Assembly (NCBI GenBank): GCA_047617305.1
Contig: JBLGCL010000023.1
Coordinates: 1-22,090 of the forward strand
DNA length: 22,090 bases
Direction of reading: 5' to 3'
Source of the DNA: DATFIX01 sp047617305
GTDB lineage: Archaea > Halobacteriota > Halobacteria > Halobacteriales > Natrialbaceae
Shown: one piece after another, positions 15,290 through 22,090 of the stretch
Numbering within the stretch: position 1 is the first letter of the stretch
How the letters are laid out: the number at the start of each line of letters is the position of its first letter
Notes under the pieces: generated by a model
What the model was told of the DNA's origin: nothing
Databases searched by the model: none
Seen by the model: only the letters and a program-made list of their open reading frames with translations
Translations under genes and position numbers: made by a program

Positions 15290-16084
15290 TTACGCCCTTG
15301 GTTCGGCGTACACCATCTCCATGGGCAACCCCCGCGGATCGGTCTCCTCGTCGTCCCGGCTCCGGGGTAGCGTTTCGATCGGCCCGGTCAACGGGCTCGC
15401 CGTCAACGCGAGCGCGAAGGCGTCGATCAGGTCGTCGTTGCCGAACGCCAGGTCGCCGTCGCTCCTGGTCCCCTCGACGAGCGTGTCCCCGGCGTGCTGG
15501 AGGTGGGACAGGATTGCCTCGTCGACGGCCTCGAGGATCCGGACTCGCTCCCAGAACGCCAGCCCCGGCTGCCCGGTCTTGGAGTACGTCGTGGCGGCGT
15601 GCCCGCCGGACCTGAGGTCCCGGTTGAGCGCCCAGAAACACACTTCCGGATGGGCTTCGCGGACCGTTCCGACGGGCGACGGCTCGCCGAACAGGAGCAG
15701 TTCGTCGACCGCCCAGATCCGGTCCGCGATGGCGTAGGCCTGCCGGCCCAGGCTCCCGTCGGTCTTGCGTTCCTGGATCCGTTTTGCCGACTCGTAACTG
15801 CCGACGTAGACCGCACAGCGGACGGGCGGCGTGAAGACGCTGGAGGCACGCGGCGCTCCGAGCAGGTCCCTCGCATCGCGATCGCACGGCCGAGGATCGG
15901 CGCTCGTCTCCCGAAGTCCGACGGGGACGTCGATCAGGATCGTTTCGGCCCCACGGTTGTCCTCCCAGAGCGTCTCGGCGTCCGAATACCACCGCGCGTC
16001 GACGTACCGGTCGTCGTAGCGAACCGCCACCCAGCCGTCGGGCGCGGCGTCGACGCCCAGGTACGCCGGTTGCGTCGCTTCCAT
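15290..16084 (-). CDS. DUF429 family protein, predicted RNase H-fold nuclease
   Basis: 264 residues. The DUF429 pattern is visible: GVDAAPDGWVAV near the N-terminus (first acidic residue of an RNase H-like core), ILIDVPVGL, the CDRDARDLLGAPRASSVFTPPV segment, HPEVCFWALN, and a C-terminal NDDLIDAFALALTA with paired Asp residues. The family is predicted to have the ribonuclease H fold and may be a nuclease, but no activity is established to my knowledge. ATG 16084 is preferred over an upstream in-frame start because the extra 38 residues are Arg-rich and unlike the family. It is probably co-transcribed with priL, although priL also has its own box. The pairing with primase raises the idea of a role in primer or RNA-DNA hybrid processing, which is an inference only. 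Confidence 0.85.
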   Translation of the reverse strand: MEATQPAYLGVDAAPDGWVAVRYDDRYVDARWYSDAETLWEDNRGAETILIDVPVGLRETSADPRPCDRDARDLLGAPRASSVFTPPVRCAVYVGSYESAKRIQERKTDGSLGRQAYAIADRIWAVDELLLFGEPSPVGTVREAHPEVCFWALNRDLRSGGHAATTYSKTGQPGLAFWERVRILEAVDEAILSHLQHAGDTLVEGTRSDGDLAFGNDDLIDAFALALTASPLTGPIETLPRSRDDEETDPRGLPMEMVYAEPRA

Positions 16085-16272
16085 GGGCGAACTACGGGGC
16101 GGGATCTCAAAACCCTGCCTCCGGCCGCCGACGGACGTCCCGATCCGGCGGCGATCGAGGAACGGGGTCGAGCCGTCGCGGGGAATTTCGAACACCACGT
16201 CGACGGGAATCGCAGGAACGACACCCGCCCCGTTCCACCCGAAAAAACAGTAGACTCATTTGTCGGCCAGCC

Positions 16273-16881
16273 GTGGCCTCGGGCGTGGCCCGCCACTTCG
16301 AATACCCCTGTCCGGACTGCCGGAGCACGAACAACCTCCACGATCCGGCCTGTCGGTTCACGGGGACCGAGTGGACGACGATCGAGAAGGCCTACGTCGA
16401 CAGCCTCGCGATCCTCTCCCGGACCGAAGATCCGATCCCCGAGGACGACCTCCGGGCCGCGGCCCACGGCGACTGGGACGCGTTGCACGCGGCCGCGTTG
16501 AACCGGCTGGTCACGAGCCAGCGGGTCGCCGAAACCGACGACGGCCTCGTCCTTCGGACGCCAGAGGAGTACCGCGACGCGGTCACCGAACCGACGATCG
16601 AACCGGTCCGGACGATCTACGAGAAGGGATCGGTCCCCGGCTGTCACGACAACTCGATCTTCGCCATCATCGCGTACTACGAGATGGTCGGGCTCTCCTG
16701 GGAGGAGACGCGCGAGCAGGTCGTCGAGTGGCTCCGCGAGAGCGGCGCCTGGGATCGCGGGGGGTTCGAGGAATCCACGCCCGAAGAGGTCGTGGACAAC
16801 AAGCGACACGTCTACGACGAGGGGTACGGCTGGAAGGAGAAGGCCACCGCCGCGAAGGCCGTCATCGACCGGAACCTCTGA
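16273..16881 (+). CDS. Conserved haloarchaeal protein with N-terminal zinc-binding motif
   Basis: 202 residues beginning at GTG 16273, with another GTG at 16285 possible. An A-rich element (gaaaaaacag, 16241-16250) about 25-30 nt upstream supports the first. The N-terminus has CPDC followed by HDPAC, a likely zinc ribbon. The middle (about residues 45-105) resembles a winged-helix fold: repeated helices, then a 'VAETDDGLVLRTPEEY' wing-like hairpin. The C-terminal ~85 residues include a distinctive YEKGSVPGCHDNSIFAIIAYYEMVGLSWEE segment and a WDRGGFEEST stretch ending in GYGWKEKA. I recognise it as a conserved haloarchaeal hypothetical but know of no assigned function. It is divergent from the DUF429-priL unit and convergent with the MFS gene. 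Confidence 0.75.
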   Translation: MASGVARHFEYPCPDCRSTNNLHDPACRFTGTEWTTIEKAYVDSLAILSRTEDPIPEDDLRAAAHGDWDALHAAALNRLVTSQRVAETDDGLVLRTPEEYRDAVTEPTIEPVRTIYEKGSVPGCHDNSIFAIIAYYEMVGLSWEETREQVVEWLRESGAWDRGGFEESTPEEVVDNKRHVYDEGYGWKEKATAAKAVIDRNL

Positions 16882-16912
16882 TCGCCCGTCGGGGACGACC
16901 GGGACCGGATAT

Positions 16913-18202
16913 TTAGCACGCCCGACACGTTCGTTCTTCACCCGGTGTGCCGGCCGGCACGTCGATTCCGTACCGAAGGACGACGAGCGTCGCGCTGAGG
17001 ACCAGCAGCGCACCGATGATCCCCACCGCGGTCAGCGGGGCTGTCAGGTCCCCCACGACGCCCGACAGCAGGCGGAACGGGACCCGGGCGAGGCCGAACA
17101 GCATCGAAGCGGCCGAGAGGACCGTGGCCCGGCCGAGCGATTCGGTCCTGTCGTTGACGTAGCGATCTTTCAGGACGTCGGTGGCGTTCAACAGCGCCCG
17201 CATCAGGAAGAACGCGGGAACGGCCAGCACCGGAACCAGCGACGCCAGCAGGAACGCCAGACCCAGGAGGGCGGGCGCGACCCTGACCCAGACCTGTGCG
17301 CCGATGGCCGCCTCGAGGCGGTCGGCGTAGAACGTGACGACCGCCGAAACCGCCGAGAAGCCGGCGTACAACCAGCCGAGCATCGCGGTCATCCCGGCTT
17401 CGTCCATGCCGAGGCGGAACGCGACGTCCTCGGCGATGGGCTGGGTGTACATCCCCGCGCTCCAGGCGATGGCGTAGAACGCCCCCACGGCCACGACGAA
17501 GGATCGCAACGGCGGCGCGGCGAGCGTGTCCCGGATCACCGGAATCGCGTCGCGCGGGCCGAAGGCATCGGCGTCGGGGCAGTCGGCGGGCGTCTCCTTC
17601 GCCCCGCCCCGACACTCCTCGCGGTAGGCCCGGTTCTTGGGCATCGTCAGCGTGACCGTCGCGCCGACGGCGACCACGGCGGCCGTGGCGACGAACGGGG
17701 CGTACATGTCCACCGCCGCCAGGTAGCCGCCGACCGCGGCGCTTCCCGCCATCACGGCCAGGCGGATCGAACTGCCCCGGCCCTTGATCCGGGTGAACGC
17801 CTCCTCGTCGGTGTCCTCGGCGAGGGTGTCGTACAGCCACGCGCTGTCGGCCCCCGACCGGAAGGTCGTGCCGACGCCCCAGACGACGTAGACGGCCAGG
17901 ATGCCCCAGAAGGAGGACATCTGGCCGAAGGCGAGGACGGCGACGACGGAGGTCAGCGACCCAAGCAACAGGGAGTTGCGGCGACCGATCCGGTCGCCGA
18001 CGTACCCCGTCGGCACCTCGCCCAGCACCGTCGCGGTCCACCAGACCCCGTTCAGGATCGCCAGCTGGGTGTACGAGAGGCCCTGCTCCAGCAGGAACAG
18101 CGTCCAGATGGGCACGATGAACCACGCTGCCCCCGTCGCGACGTAGGCGTAGTACTTCAGGATCGGTCCGTCCGGGAGTTTGACGTCGAGGGAGTGGCGC
18201 AT
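16913..18202 (-). CDS. MFS transporter
   Basis: 429-residue major facilitator superfamily permease with about 12 hydrophobic segments. Motif A of the family, GYVGDRIGRR, is at residues 66-75 between TM2 and TM3, preceded by GEVPTG. A cytosolic Cys/Asp-rich loop (about residues 200-225) separates the two six-helix halves. The N-terminus lacks a signal peptide, and the C-terminus is short and Cys-containing (CRAC). A GGAGGTGG Shine-Dalgarno-like sequence lies a few nt upstream of ATG 18202, which is unusual beside the mostly leaderless genes here and supports that start. The substrate is unknown; this subgroup has resemblance to drug or sugar exporters but nothing decisive. It converges on the zinc-ribbon protein gene. 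Confidence 0.88.
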   Translation of the reverse strand: MRHSLDVKLPDGPILKYYAYVATGAAWFIVPIWTLFLLEQGLSYTQLAILNGVWWTATVLGEVPTGYVGDRIGRRNSLLLGSLTSVVAVLAFGQMSSFWGILAVYVVWGVGTTFRSGADSAWLYDTLAEDTDEEAFTRIKGRGSSIRLAVMAGSAAVGGYLAAVDMYAPFVATAAVVAVGATVTLTMPKNRAYREECRGGAKETPADCPDADAFGPRDAIPVIRDTLAAPPLRSFVVAVGAFYAIAWSAGMYTQPIAEDVAFRLGMDEAGMTAMLGWLYAGFSAVSAVVTFYADRLEAAIGAQVWVRVAPALLGLAFLLASLVPVLAVPAFFLMRALLNATDVLKDRYVNDRTESLGRATVLSAASMLFGLARVPFRLLSGVVGDLTAPLTAVGIIGALLVLSATLVVLRYGIDVPAGTPGEERTCRAC

Positions 18203-18694
18203 TCGTATCCACCTCCATGGGACCGCCGACCGCGTGAGCGGACGACCGGCGGCAGCGTCCCGAACGCAGGGGCGCCGGGACGGCCCCGGCGACCCAGACC
18301 GAGACGCGTTTGTAAAGACCGTGTGAGGTCGCTCCCGTTATTTCACGATAGGTCCCCATGCCACTTAGAGCCTCGCTGAAACCCATTTTGGTAGGGATAC
18401 TGTCACTCCATTCCGCTCCCAAACGCGGGTCGGCTCTCGATCCGGACGGTACCCGCCAGTGGTTCCGATGATTGCGAGCGGCGCCCTGCCTGGCCCAAAC
18501 CGATGGTCCCGGGGACCGGTTGAACCGGTTCGTCGTTCCGACCCGACCCAACAAGGATGGTCGTGGGTCCCGTACGTCTCGCTGGTGAGTGGCGTGGACG
18601 CCATACGGGTCGGAACGTGCGCCTACCAGTACGACGATCCCGAACCGGGGAGGAAATCCGACGGGTCTATAGGTGTTCCCGGTAGTGATACGGC
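18203..18694. other. 492-nt divergent intergenic region
   Basis: Lies between the divergent MFS and methyltransferase genes. No supported gene: the short frames on both strands lack motifs and run out of frame into neighbours. It contains a small inverted repeat, accggt-tga-accggt, at about 18519-18533, an AT-rich patch around 18340-18350 that may carry the MFS promoter, and a tctatag box at 18666-18672 for the methyltransferase. Nothing else was recognised. Confidence 0.45.
18666..18672 (+). promoter_or_regulatory. TATA-like box for the methyltransferase
   Basis: tctatag lies 23-29 nt before GTG 18695, supporting a leaderless transcript and the GTG start. Confidence 0.5.
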
Positions 18695-19333
18695 GTGAAT
18701 TGTTCCGAGGTTCGCCGCGAGTGGGCGGAACGCACGGGTGAGTACTCGCCGGAATATTACGCCTACTACGGCCCGGACGAGACCAGCGAGACGATCCGAC
18801 GACTGCTCGATCGGTACGTCGGGCGAGACGCGTCCGTCCTGGAACTGGGTTGCAGTTCGGGGCGGCACCTCTCGCACCTCCGCGACCACGGCTACGAGAA
18901 CCTGGCGGGCATCGAGGTCAACGAGGACGCCCTCGACGTGATGGAAGAACACTATCCCGACCTGGCCGCCGACGGGACGTTCTACCTCGACGCGATCGAG
19001 GACGTCGTCCGCGACTTCGACGACGGCCAGTTCGACGCGGTCTACTCGGTGGAGACGCTCCAGCACCTCCACCCGGACGTCGAATGGGTCTTCGGAGAAC
19101 TGGTCAGGATCACGGGCGACCTCCTCGTTACCGCCGAGAACGAGGGCGAGGGCGCGGACGAAACGGCGGACGAACCCGCCCGGACGGTAAGCTCCCGGGT
19201 GAACTTCGTCGACGAGGGCGTCCCGCTGTATTACCGCGACTGGAACCGCGTCTTCACGGAGCTGGGTCTCGTCGAGGAAACCAGTTCGTCGAGCAAGCGG
19301 GACACCGTCCGCGCCTTTCGTCGATCGCGGTAG
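18695..19333 (+). CDS. Class I SAM-dependent methyltransferase
   Basis: 212-residue cytosolic enzyme with a Rossmann-type methyltransferase core. Motif I is VLELGCSSG (residues 48-56). It is followed by GIEVNEDALD, the acidic end of strand 2 that binds the SAM ribose, and by a DAVYSVETLQHL segment (motif IV-like). A C-terminal strand (NFVDEGVPLYYRDWNRVF) and a short basic tail follow. The N-terminus is unusual for its Tyr-rich EYSPEYYAYYGPDE stretch, which may cover the active site. GTG 18695 is supported by the TATA-like box. The substrate is unknown: small-molecule or lipid methylation is as likely as any other. The ahcY enzyme in this window would recycle its by-product, but there is no operon link. 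Confidence 0.85.
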   Translation: MNCSEVRREWAERTGEYSPEYYAYYGPDETSETIRRLLDRYVGRDASVLELGCSSGRHLSHLRDHGYENLAGIEVNEDALDVMEEHYPDLAADGTFYLDAIEDVVRDFDDGQFDAVYSVETLQHLHPDVEWVFGELVRITGDLLVTAENEGEGADETADEPARTVSSRVNFVDEGVPLYYRDWNRVFTELGLVEETSSSSKRDTVRAFRRSR

Positions 19334-19479
19334 ATCGCGCAGGAGGCCGGTATCCCTGGAAGGTGACGCCGGCCCGTCGAGCGCCCCGGCTTCGGAAGTG
19401 ACGCCCGCACCAGTCCACGCTCTCGATCGCCCCCGACAGTGCGAATCGAATTCCTGCCGTTCACACGGGAGCAGCGACC

Positions 19480-20565
19480 TCACAACGGGATCAACAATCC
19501 GTCACCGGCACGGTCGGCGGGCGTTCCGAACGGCTTCGACCGCTCGCGCATCGCCTCCCGGACCCACGCGGCCGCGCCCTCGTCGGCCAGGGTGGCCGCC
19601 GCGTCTTCGATCTCGATCGGCACGACCCGAAGCACGTCGAGACGGCCGCCGGAGACGACCAGTTCGAAGAGGGCGCTCCGCTTGTTGTGGAACCCTCCCT
19701 TGTGAACGTAGTCGTCGACGAAATCGCCAGCGTCGTAGATGATCGGCCGGCCCCGATACACCTCGACGCCCTGGAGCACGTGTGCGCTGTGGCCATGCAC
19801 GACGTCGACGCCGCGGTCGACGAGCCATCGGGCGAAATCGACCTGCGTGGGGTCGGGCGACGTCTCCCAGTTCGGGCCCCAGTGCAACGAGGCGACGACG
19901 AGGTCCGGATCGTGGGCGCTCGCGCGATCGAGCGCGTCCCGGACGAGCGACCGGGTTACGGGATCGGACCGGTCGAGCCGCGCGTAGGCGGTGCCCGCCC
20001 CGGTTCGGGTGGCGGCGTACGGCGACCACTGATCGGTGAACGCGACCGTCGCCACGGTCAGGCCGCCGGCGTCGACGACGGCCGGGGCGAGCGCAGTGTC
20101 GCGGCTCCGACCGGCGCCCGTGTGGGCGACGCCCGCGTCGGCGAGATGGGCCCGGGTGTCCACGAGCGCGGGTTCGCGAAAGTCGAGGACGTGGTTGTTC
20201 GCGAGACTGGCGACCGACGCCTCCGCCGCTTGCAGGGCCGGCACCGCGAACGCCGGATCGGCCCGGAAGGAGTAGGTCTTGTCCGGCCAGGGTTCGCCCC
20301 GATCCGAGACGCAACACTCCAGGTTCAGGACGAGGCCGTCGAGCGCCCGGAGGCGTTCCAGCGTGGATCCCCAGACGCCGGCCTGGGTCCCGTCGGCCCA
20401 CCGGTCGTTCACGCTCCGGCCCAGCATCACGTCGCCGACGAACCCGATGGTGGCGTCGGTGGGGCCCGCGTCCAACGGGGCCCGGCTCGACCGGCGTGGC
20501 GCGCTGACGCAGCCGGCCGCCCCCGCGACCCCCGCCGCCAGAACCCCGCGACGCGTCCAGGTCAT
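19480..20565 (-). CDS. CapA-like (poly-gamma-glutamate capsule family) Tat lipoprotein
   Basis: 361 residues. The N-terminus is a Tat lipoprotein signal: Thr-Arg-Arg-Gly-Val-Leu (residues 4-9), Ala-rich core, lipobox Ala16-Ala-Gly-Cys19. The mature part is a CapA/metallophosphatase-like domain: GDVMLGR (44-50), NLE (81-83), SLANNH (120-125), SLHWGPNWE (226-234), HGHSAH (257-262) and YDAGDFVDDY (277-286). This order of Asp, Asn and His residues matches the dimetal site of calcineurin-like enzymes. CapA is needed for poly-gamma-glutamate export in bacilli, but many family members have no known role. The upstream in-frame extension to 20688 is not used because it would hide the signal peptide. 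It stands alone, divergent from the DMT transporter gene. Confidence 0.88.
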   Translation of the reverse strand: MTWTRRGVLAAGVAGAAGCVSAPRRSSRAPLDAGPTDATIGFVGDVMLGRSVNDRWADGTQAGVWGSTLERLRALDGLVLNLECCVSDRGEPWPDKTYSFRADPAFAVPALQAAEASVASLANNHVLDFREPALVDTRAHLADAGVAHTGAGRSRDTALAPAVVDAGGLTVATVAFTDQWSPYAATRTGAGTAYARLDRSDPVTRSLVRDALDRASAHDPDLVVASLHWGPNWETSPDPTQVDFARWLVDRGVDVVHGHSAHVLQGVEVYRGRPIIYDAGDFVDDYVHKGGFHNKRSALFELVVSGGRLDVLRVVPIEIEDAAATLADEGAAAWVREAMRERSKPFGTPADRAGDGLLIPL

Positions 20566-20790
20566 CGTCCGTGCCGGTCGGGCCGAACCGGCTTCAAGGC
20601 TACGGGGGCTGGAGGAGAGACGTGGGACGAAAACGGGGGCAGCACCGGCGACTGGTGCCCCGTCCCTTCCGTCCATTCCGATTCCCAACCACTCCCGATG
20701 GGGGCGCGGAATTCCTCGCCCGCTTCACGTGTAAGACCCCCGGACCACTCCGCAGTCACGCCGGTGCGAAACCGTGTGGGTAAGTATCAA

Positions 20791-20796
20791 TATAAA
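20791..20796 (+). promoter_or_regulatory. TATA box for the DMT transporter gene
   Basis: TATAAA, within an AT-rich stretch (20784-20812) in otherwise GC-rich DNA, lies 38-43 nt before ATG 20834. It favours that start over an in-frame GTG at 20774, which would lie upstream of the box. Confidence 0.6.
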
Positions 20797-20833
20797 ACAT
20801 AAAGTTTTGTCATTTGGCCCGTCTGGGGCGGCC

Positions 20834-21780
20834 ATGGATCGACCCGGAACGGTCGGGCGCTTCGCGTCGCTGGCGGCCCTCTGGTGGTTCTCGTTCGTGG
20901 CGACCCGCGCGACCGTCCAGCACGTTCCGCCGGTGCTCCTCGCCGCCTTGCGGTTCGACGTCGCGGGCCTCGTCGTCCTCGCCTTCGCCGCCGTCACCGC
21001 CGACCGGTGGCGCCCCCGGACCCGCGCCGACTGGATCGTCGTCGGTCTCGGCGGGGCGTTCTTCGTCGCAGCCCCCCACGCCCTCCTGTTCGCCGGCCAG
21101 CAGTACGTGTCCAGCGCCGTCGCCGGCGTCGTCATCAGCCTCGATCCGGTCCTCGCGGCGGCGTCGCCGCCGCGCTCCTTCCGGACGAGTCGGTCTCGTT
21201 CCCCGACATCGTCGGGTTCGGGTTCGGTCTTCTCGGCGTCGGCGTCATCGCCAACCCCGACCCGAACCGGTTACTGTCGGCGGACGTCCGGAGCGTGACG
21301 CTCGTGTTCCTCTCGGCGGCCGCGTTCGCACTCGGCGCCGTCCTCACCCGGCGGTTCCGAACCGAACCGCCCGGCCGATCGACCGACCTCCCGGTCCGGT
21401 CGATGCAGGCGTGGATGATGCTGGTCGGCGCCCCGCTCCTCCACGTCCTGAGTGTCGCGCTCCCGGGGGAGTCGTTCGCCGCGGCCGAGTGGACCCCGGA
21501 GGCGGTGCTGGGTCTCGGATACCTCGCCCTGGTCGCCGGCGGGGTCGGCTACCTCCTGTACTTCGCGCTCCTTGACCGACTCGGCCCGGTCGAGATCAAC
21601 CTGGTGGGATACGTCGCCCCCGCCTTCGCCGCCGTCGGCGGGTGGATCGTCCTCGGGGAGCGACTCGCGCCACCGACGGTCGTCGGGTTCTGTAGCATCG
21701 TCGCCGGGTTCGCGTTACTCGAGCGCGACGCGCTCCGGACGGAACTCCGGCAGTTGCGGGGGGAGTCGGCGTCCCGGTAG
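20834..21780 (+). pseudogene. DMT superfamily (EamA) transporter, frameshifted
   Basis: The gene encodes a ten-helix drug/metabolite transporter with two EamA repeats, but in two frames. From ATG 20834 the first frame gives the first repeat: RFASLAALWWFSFVATRA, VVGLGGAFFVAAPHALLFAGQQ and VAGVVISLDPVLAA. After about 21163 that frame turns into low-complexity Ser/Arg. A second frame picks up with VAAALLPDE and runs through the second repeat (EINLVGYVAPAFAAVGGWIVLGE) to the stop at 21780. Restoring one base gives a product of about 315 residues, normal for the family. The switch falls inside a perfect 21-nt palindrome, so a sequencing or assembly error is as likely as a true mutation. No other inactivating change was noticed. 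The substrate is unknown. Confidence 0.8.
21154..21174. repeat. Perfect 21-nt palindrome at the frameshift
   Basis: c-gcggcggcg-t-cgccgccgc-g is a 10-bp GC-only stem around a single central base. Such a structure stalls polymerases and compresses in sequencing. Confidence 0.85.
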
Positions 21781-21926
21781 GAATAGCCGCGGCACTCGAG
21801 ACGCGGGAGCGATAGTGAATACGAACAGCGGCTGTCGGAGAGCGTTCGAGGGACGAAACCACTGTCAGCCCCGTTACGACTCGCTCCGCCTCCCGGCCGT
21901 GATCAATCGCTCCTCAGTGGCCACGC

Positions 21927-22090
21927 TCACTCGAGCTGGTGGTAATCGAGTTCGAACCCGCCGTCGAGGGCCGCCTGTACCGCCTCGCTCGGCGTCCCGA
22001 CGGATCCGGTCGAGAGTTCCATCGCCCCGACGCTGTCCGACCGAACCAGGACGTTGCGCCGCCATTCGGGGCTCGTGTCCGGGTAGTCGG
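21927..22090 (-). CDS. 3' end of an unidentified gene (5' end outside window)
   Basis: The last 54 complete codons of a minus-strand gene, ending in tga at 21927-21929. The peptide begins around DYPDTSPEWRRNV, contains a VRSDSVGAMELSTG segment and finishes GFELDYHQLE. It is acidic and shows no signal, membrane or metal motif. This frame is preferred over the Arg-rich alternative on the same strand because of its composition and typical haloarchaeal acidity. Too little is visible to name a family. Confidence 0.55.
   Translation of the reverse strand, partial: DYPDTSPEWRRNVLVRSDSVGAMELSTGSVGTPSEAVQAALDGGFELDYHQLE

Noticed and set aside
15243..15992. Upstream extension of the priL frame to 601 residues
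   Set aside because: The added part overlaps the DUF429 gene in another frame and is Arg/Gly-rich; the family N-terminus and a TATA-like box fix the start at 15242.
18365..18604. 79-codon minus-strand open frame between the MFS and methyltransferase genes
   Set aside because: No recognisable protein features and no good start context.
1..22090. tRNA, rRNA or CRISPR array
   Set aside because: Read through the gaps for cloverleaf-like sequence and regularly spaced repeats; none was seen. The only tandem repeats are the coding ones at 340-465 and 634-687.

Overview
The window looks like chromosomal DNA of a halophilic archaeon (class Halobacteria). It is GC-rich and its proteins are strongly acidic. 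It carries archaeal hallmark genes: the large subunit of archaeal/eukaryotic-type primase, a Hjc-type Holliday junction resolvase and an archaeal-type adenosylhomocysteinase. Two lipoproteins have twin-arginine (Tat) signals with a lipobox. Several starts lie about 25 nt downstream of TATA-like boxes, as expected for leaderless haloarchaeal transcripts. No rRNA, tRNA, CRISPR array or intact insertion sequence was seen.

Layout. 1-696: the 3' end of a secreted or surface protein with an acidic, Asn-Gly-rich, repeat-containing tail. 874-4282: housekeeping block with ahcY, a convergent glutamate-cysteine-ligase-family gene and hjc. 4283-7312: a stretch visibly poorer in GC with five uncharacterised membrane proteins (one resembling the putative-sensor domain) separated by long gaps; one gap holds a run of hairpins. 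7313-12021: an apparent regulon consisting of a giant RND/MMPL exporter, a protein that looks like a catalytically degenerate polyprenyl synthase, and a divergent TetR regulator, with two near-identical operator-like sites. 12046-13912: a SWIM zinc-finger protein divergent from a Tat lipoprotein related to P19/Tp34 iron-binding proteins; its C-terminal half appears to be a second copy of the same domain. 13984-16881: a small membrane protein, priL, a DUF429 predicted RNase H-fold protein upstream of priL, and a zinc-ribbon-containing conserved hypothetical. 16913-22090: an MFS transporter, a SAM methyltransferase, a CapA-like Tat lipoprotein, a DMT/EamA transporter broken by a frameshift inside a perfect 21-nt palindrome, and the 3' end of an unidentified gene.

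Genes that probably work together: the TetR, polyprenyl-synthase-like and RND genes share a sequence motif and suggest regulated export of a lipid or hydrophobic compound. The DUF429 gene and priL are co-oriented 47 nt apart, although priL also has its own promoter-like box. The most unusual features are the internally duplicated iron-protein-like lipoprotein, the degenerate synthase paired with an RND exporter that has lost one of its two conserved transmembrane aspartates, and the hairpin cluster in the low-GC segment. Family assignments come from reading motifs by eye; no database search was run.
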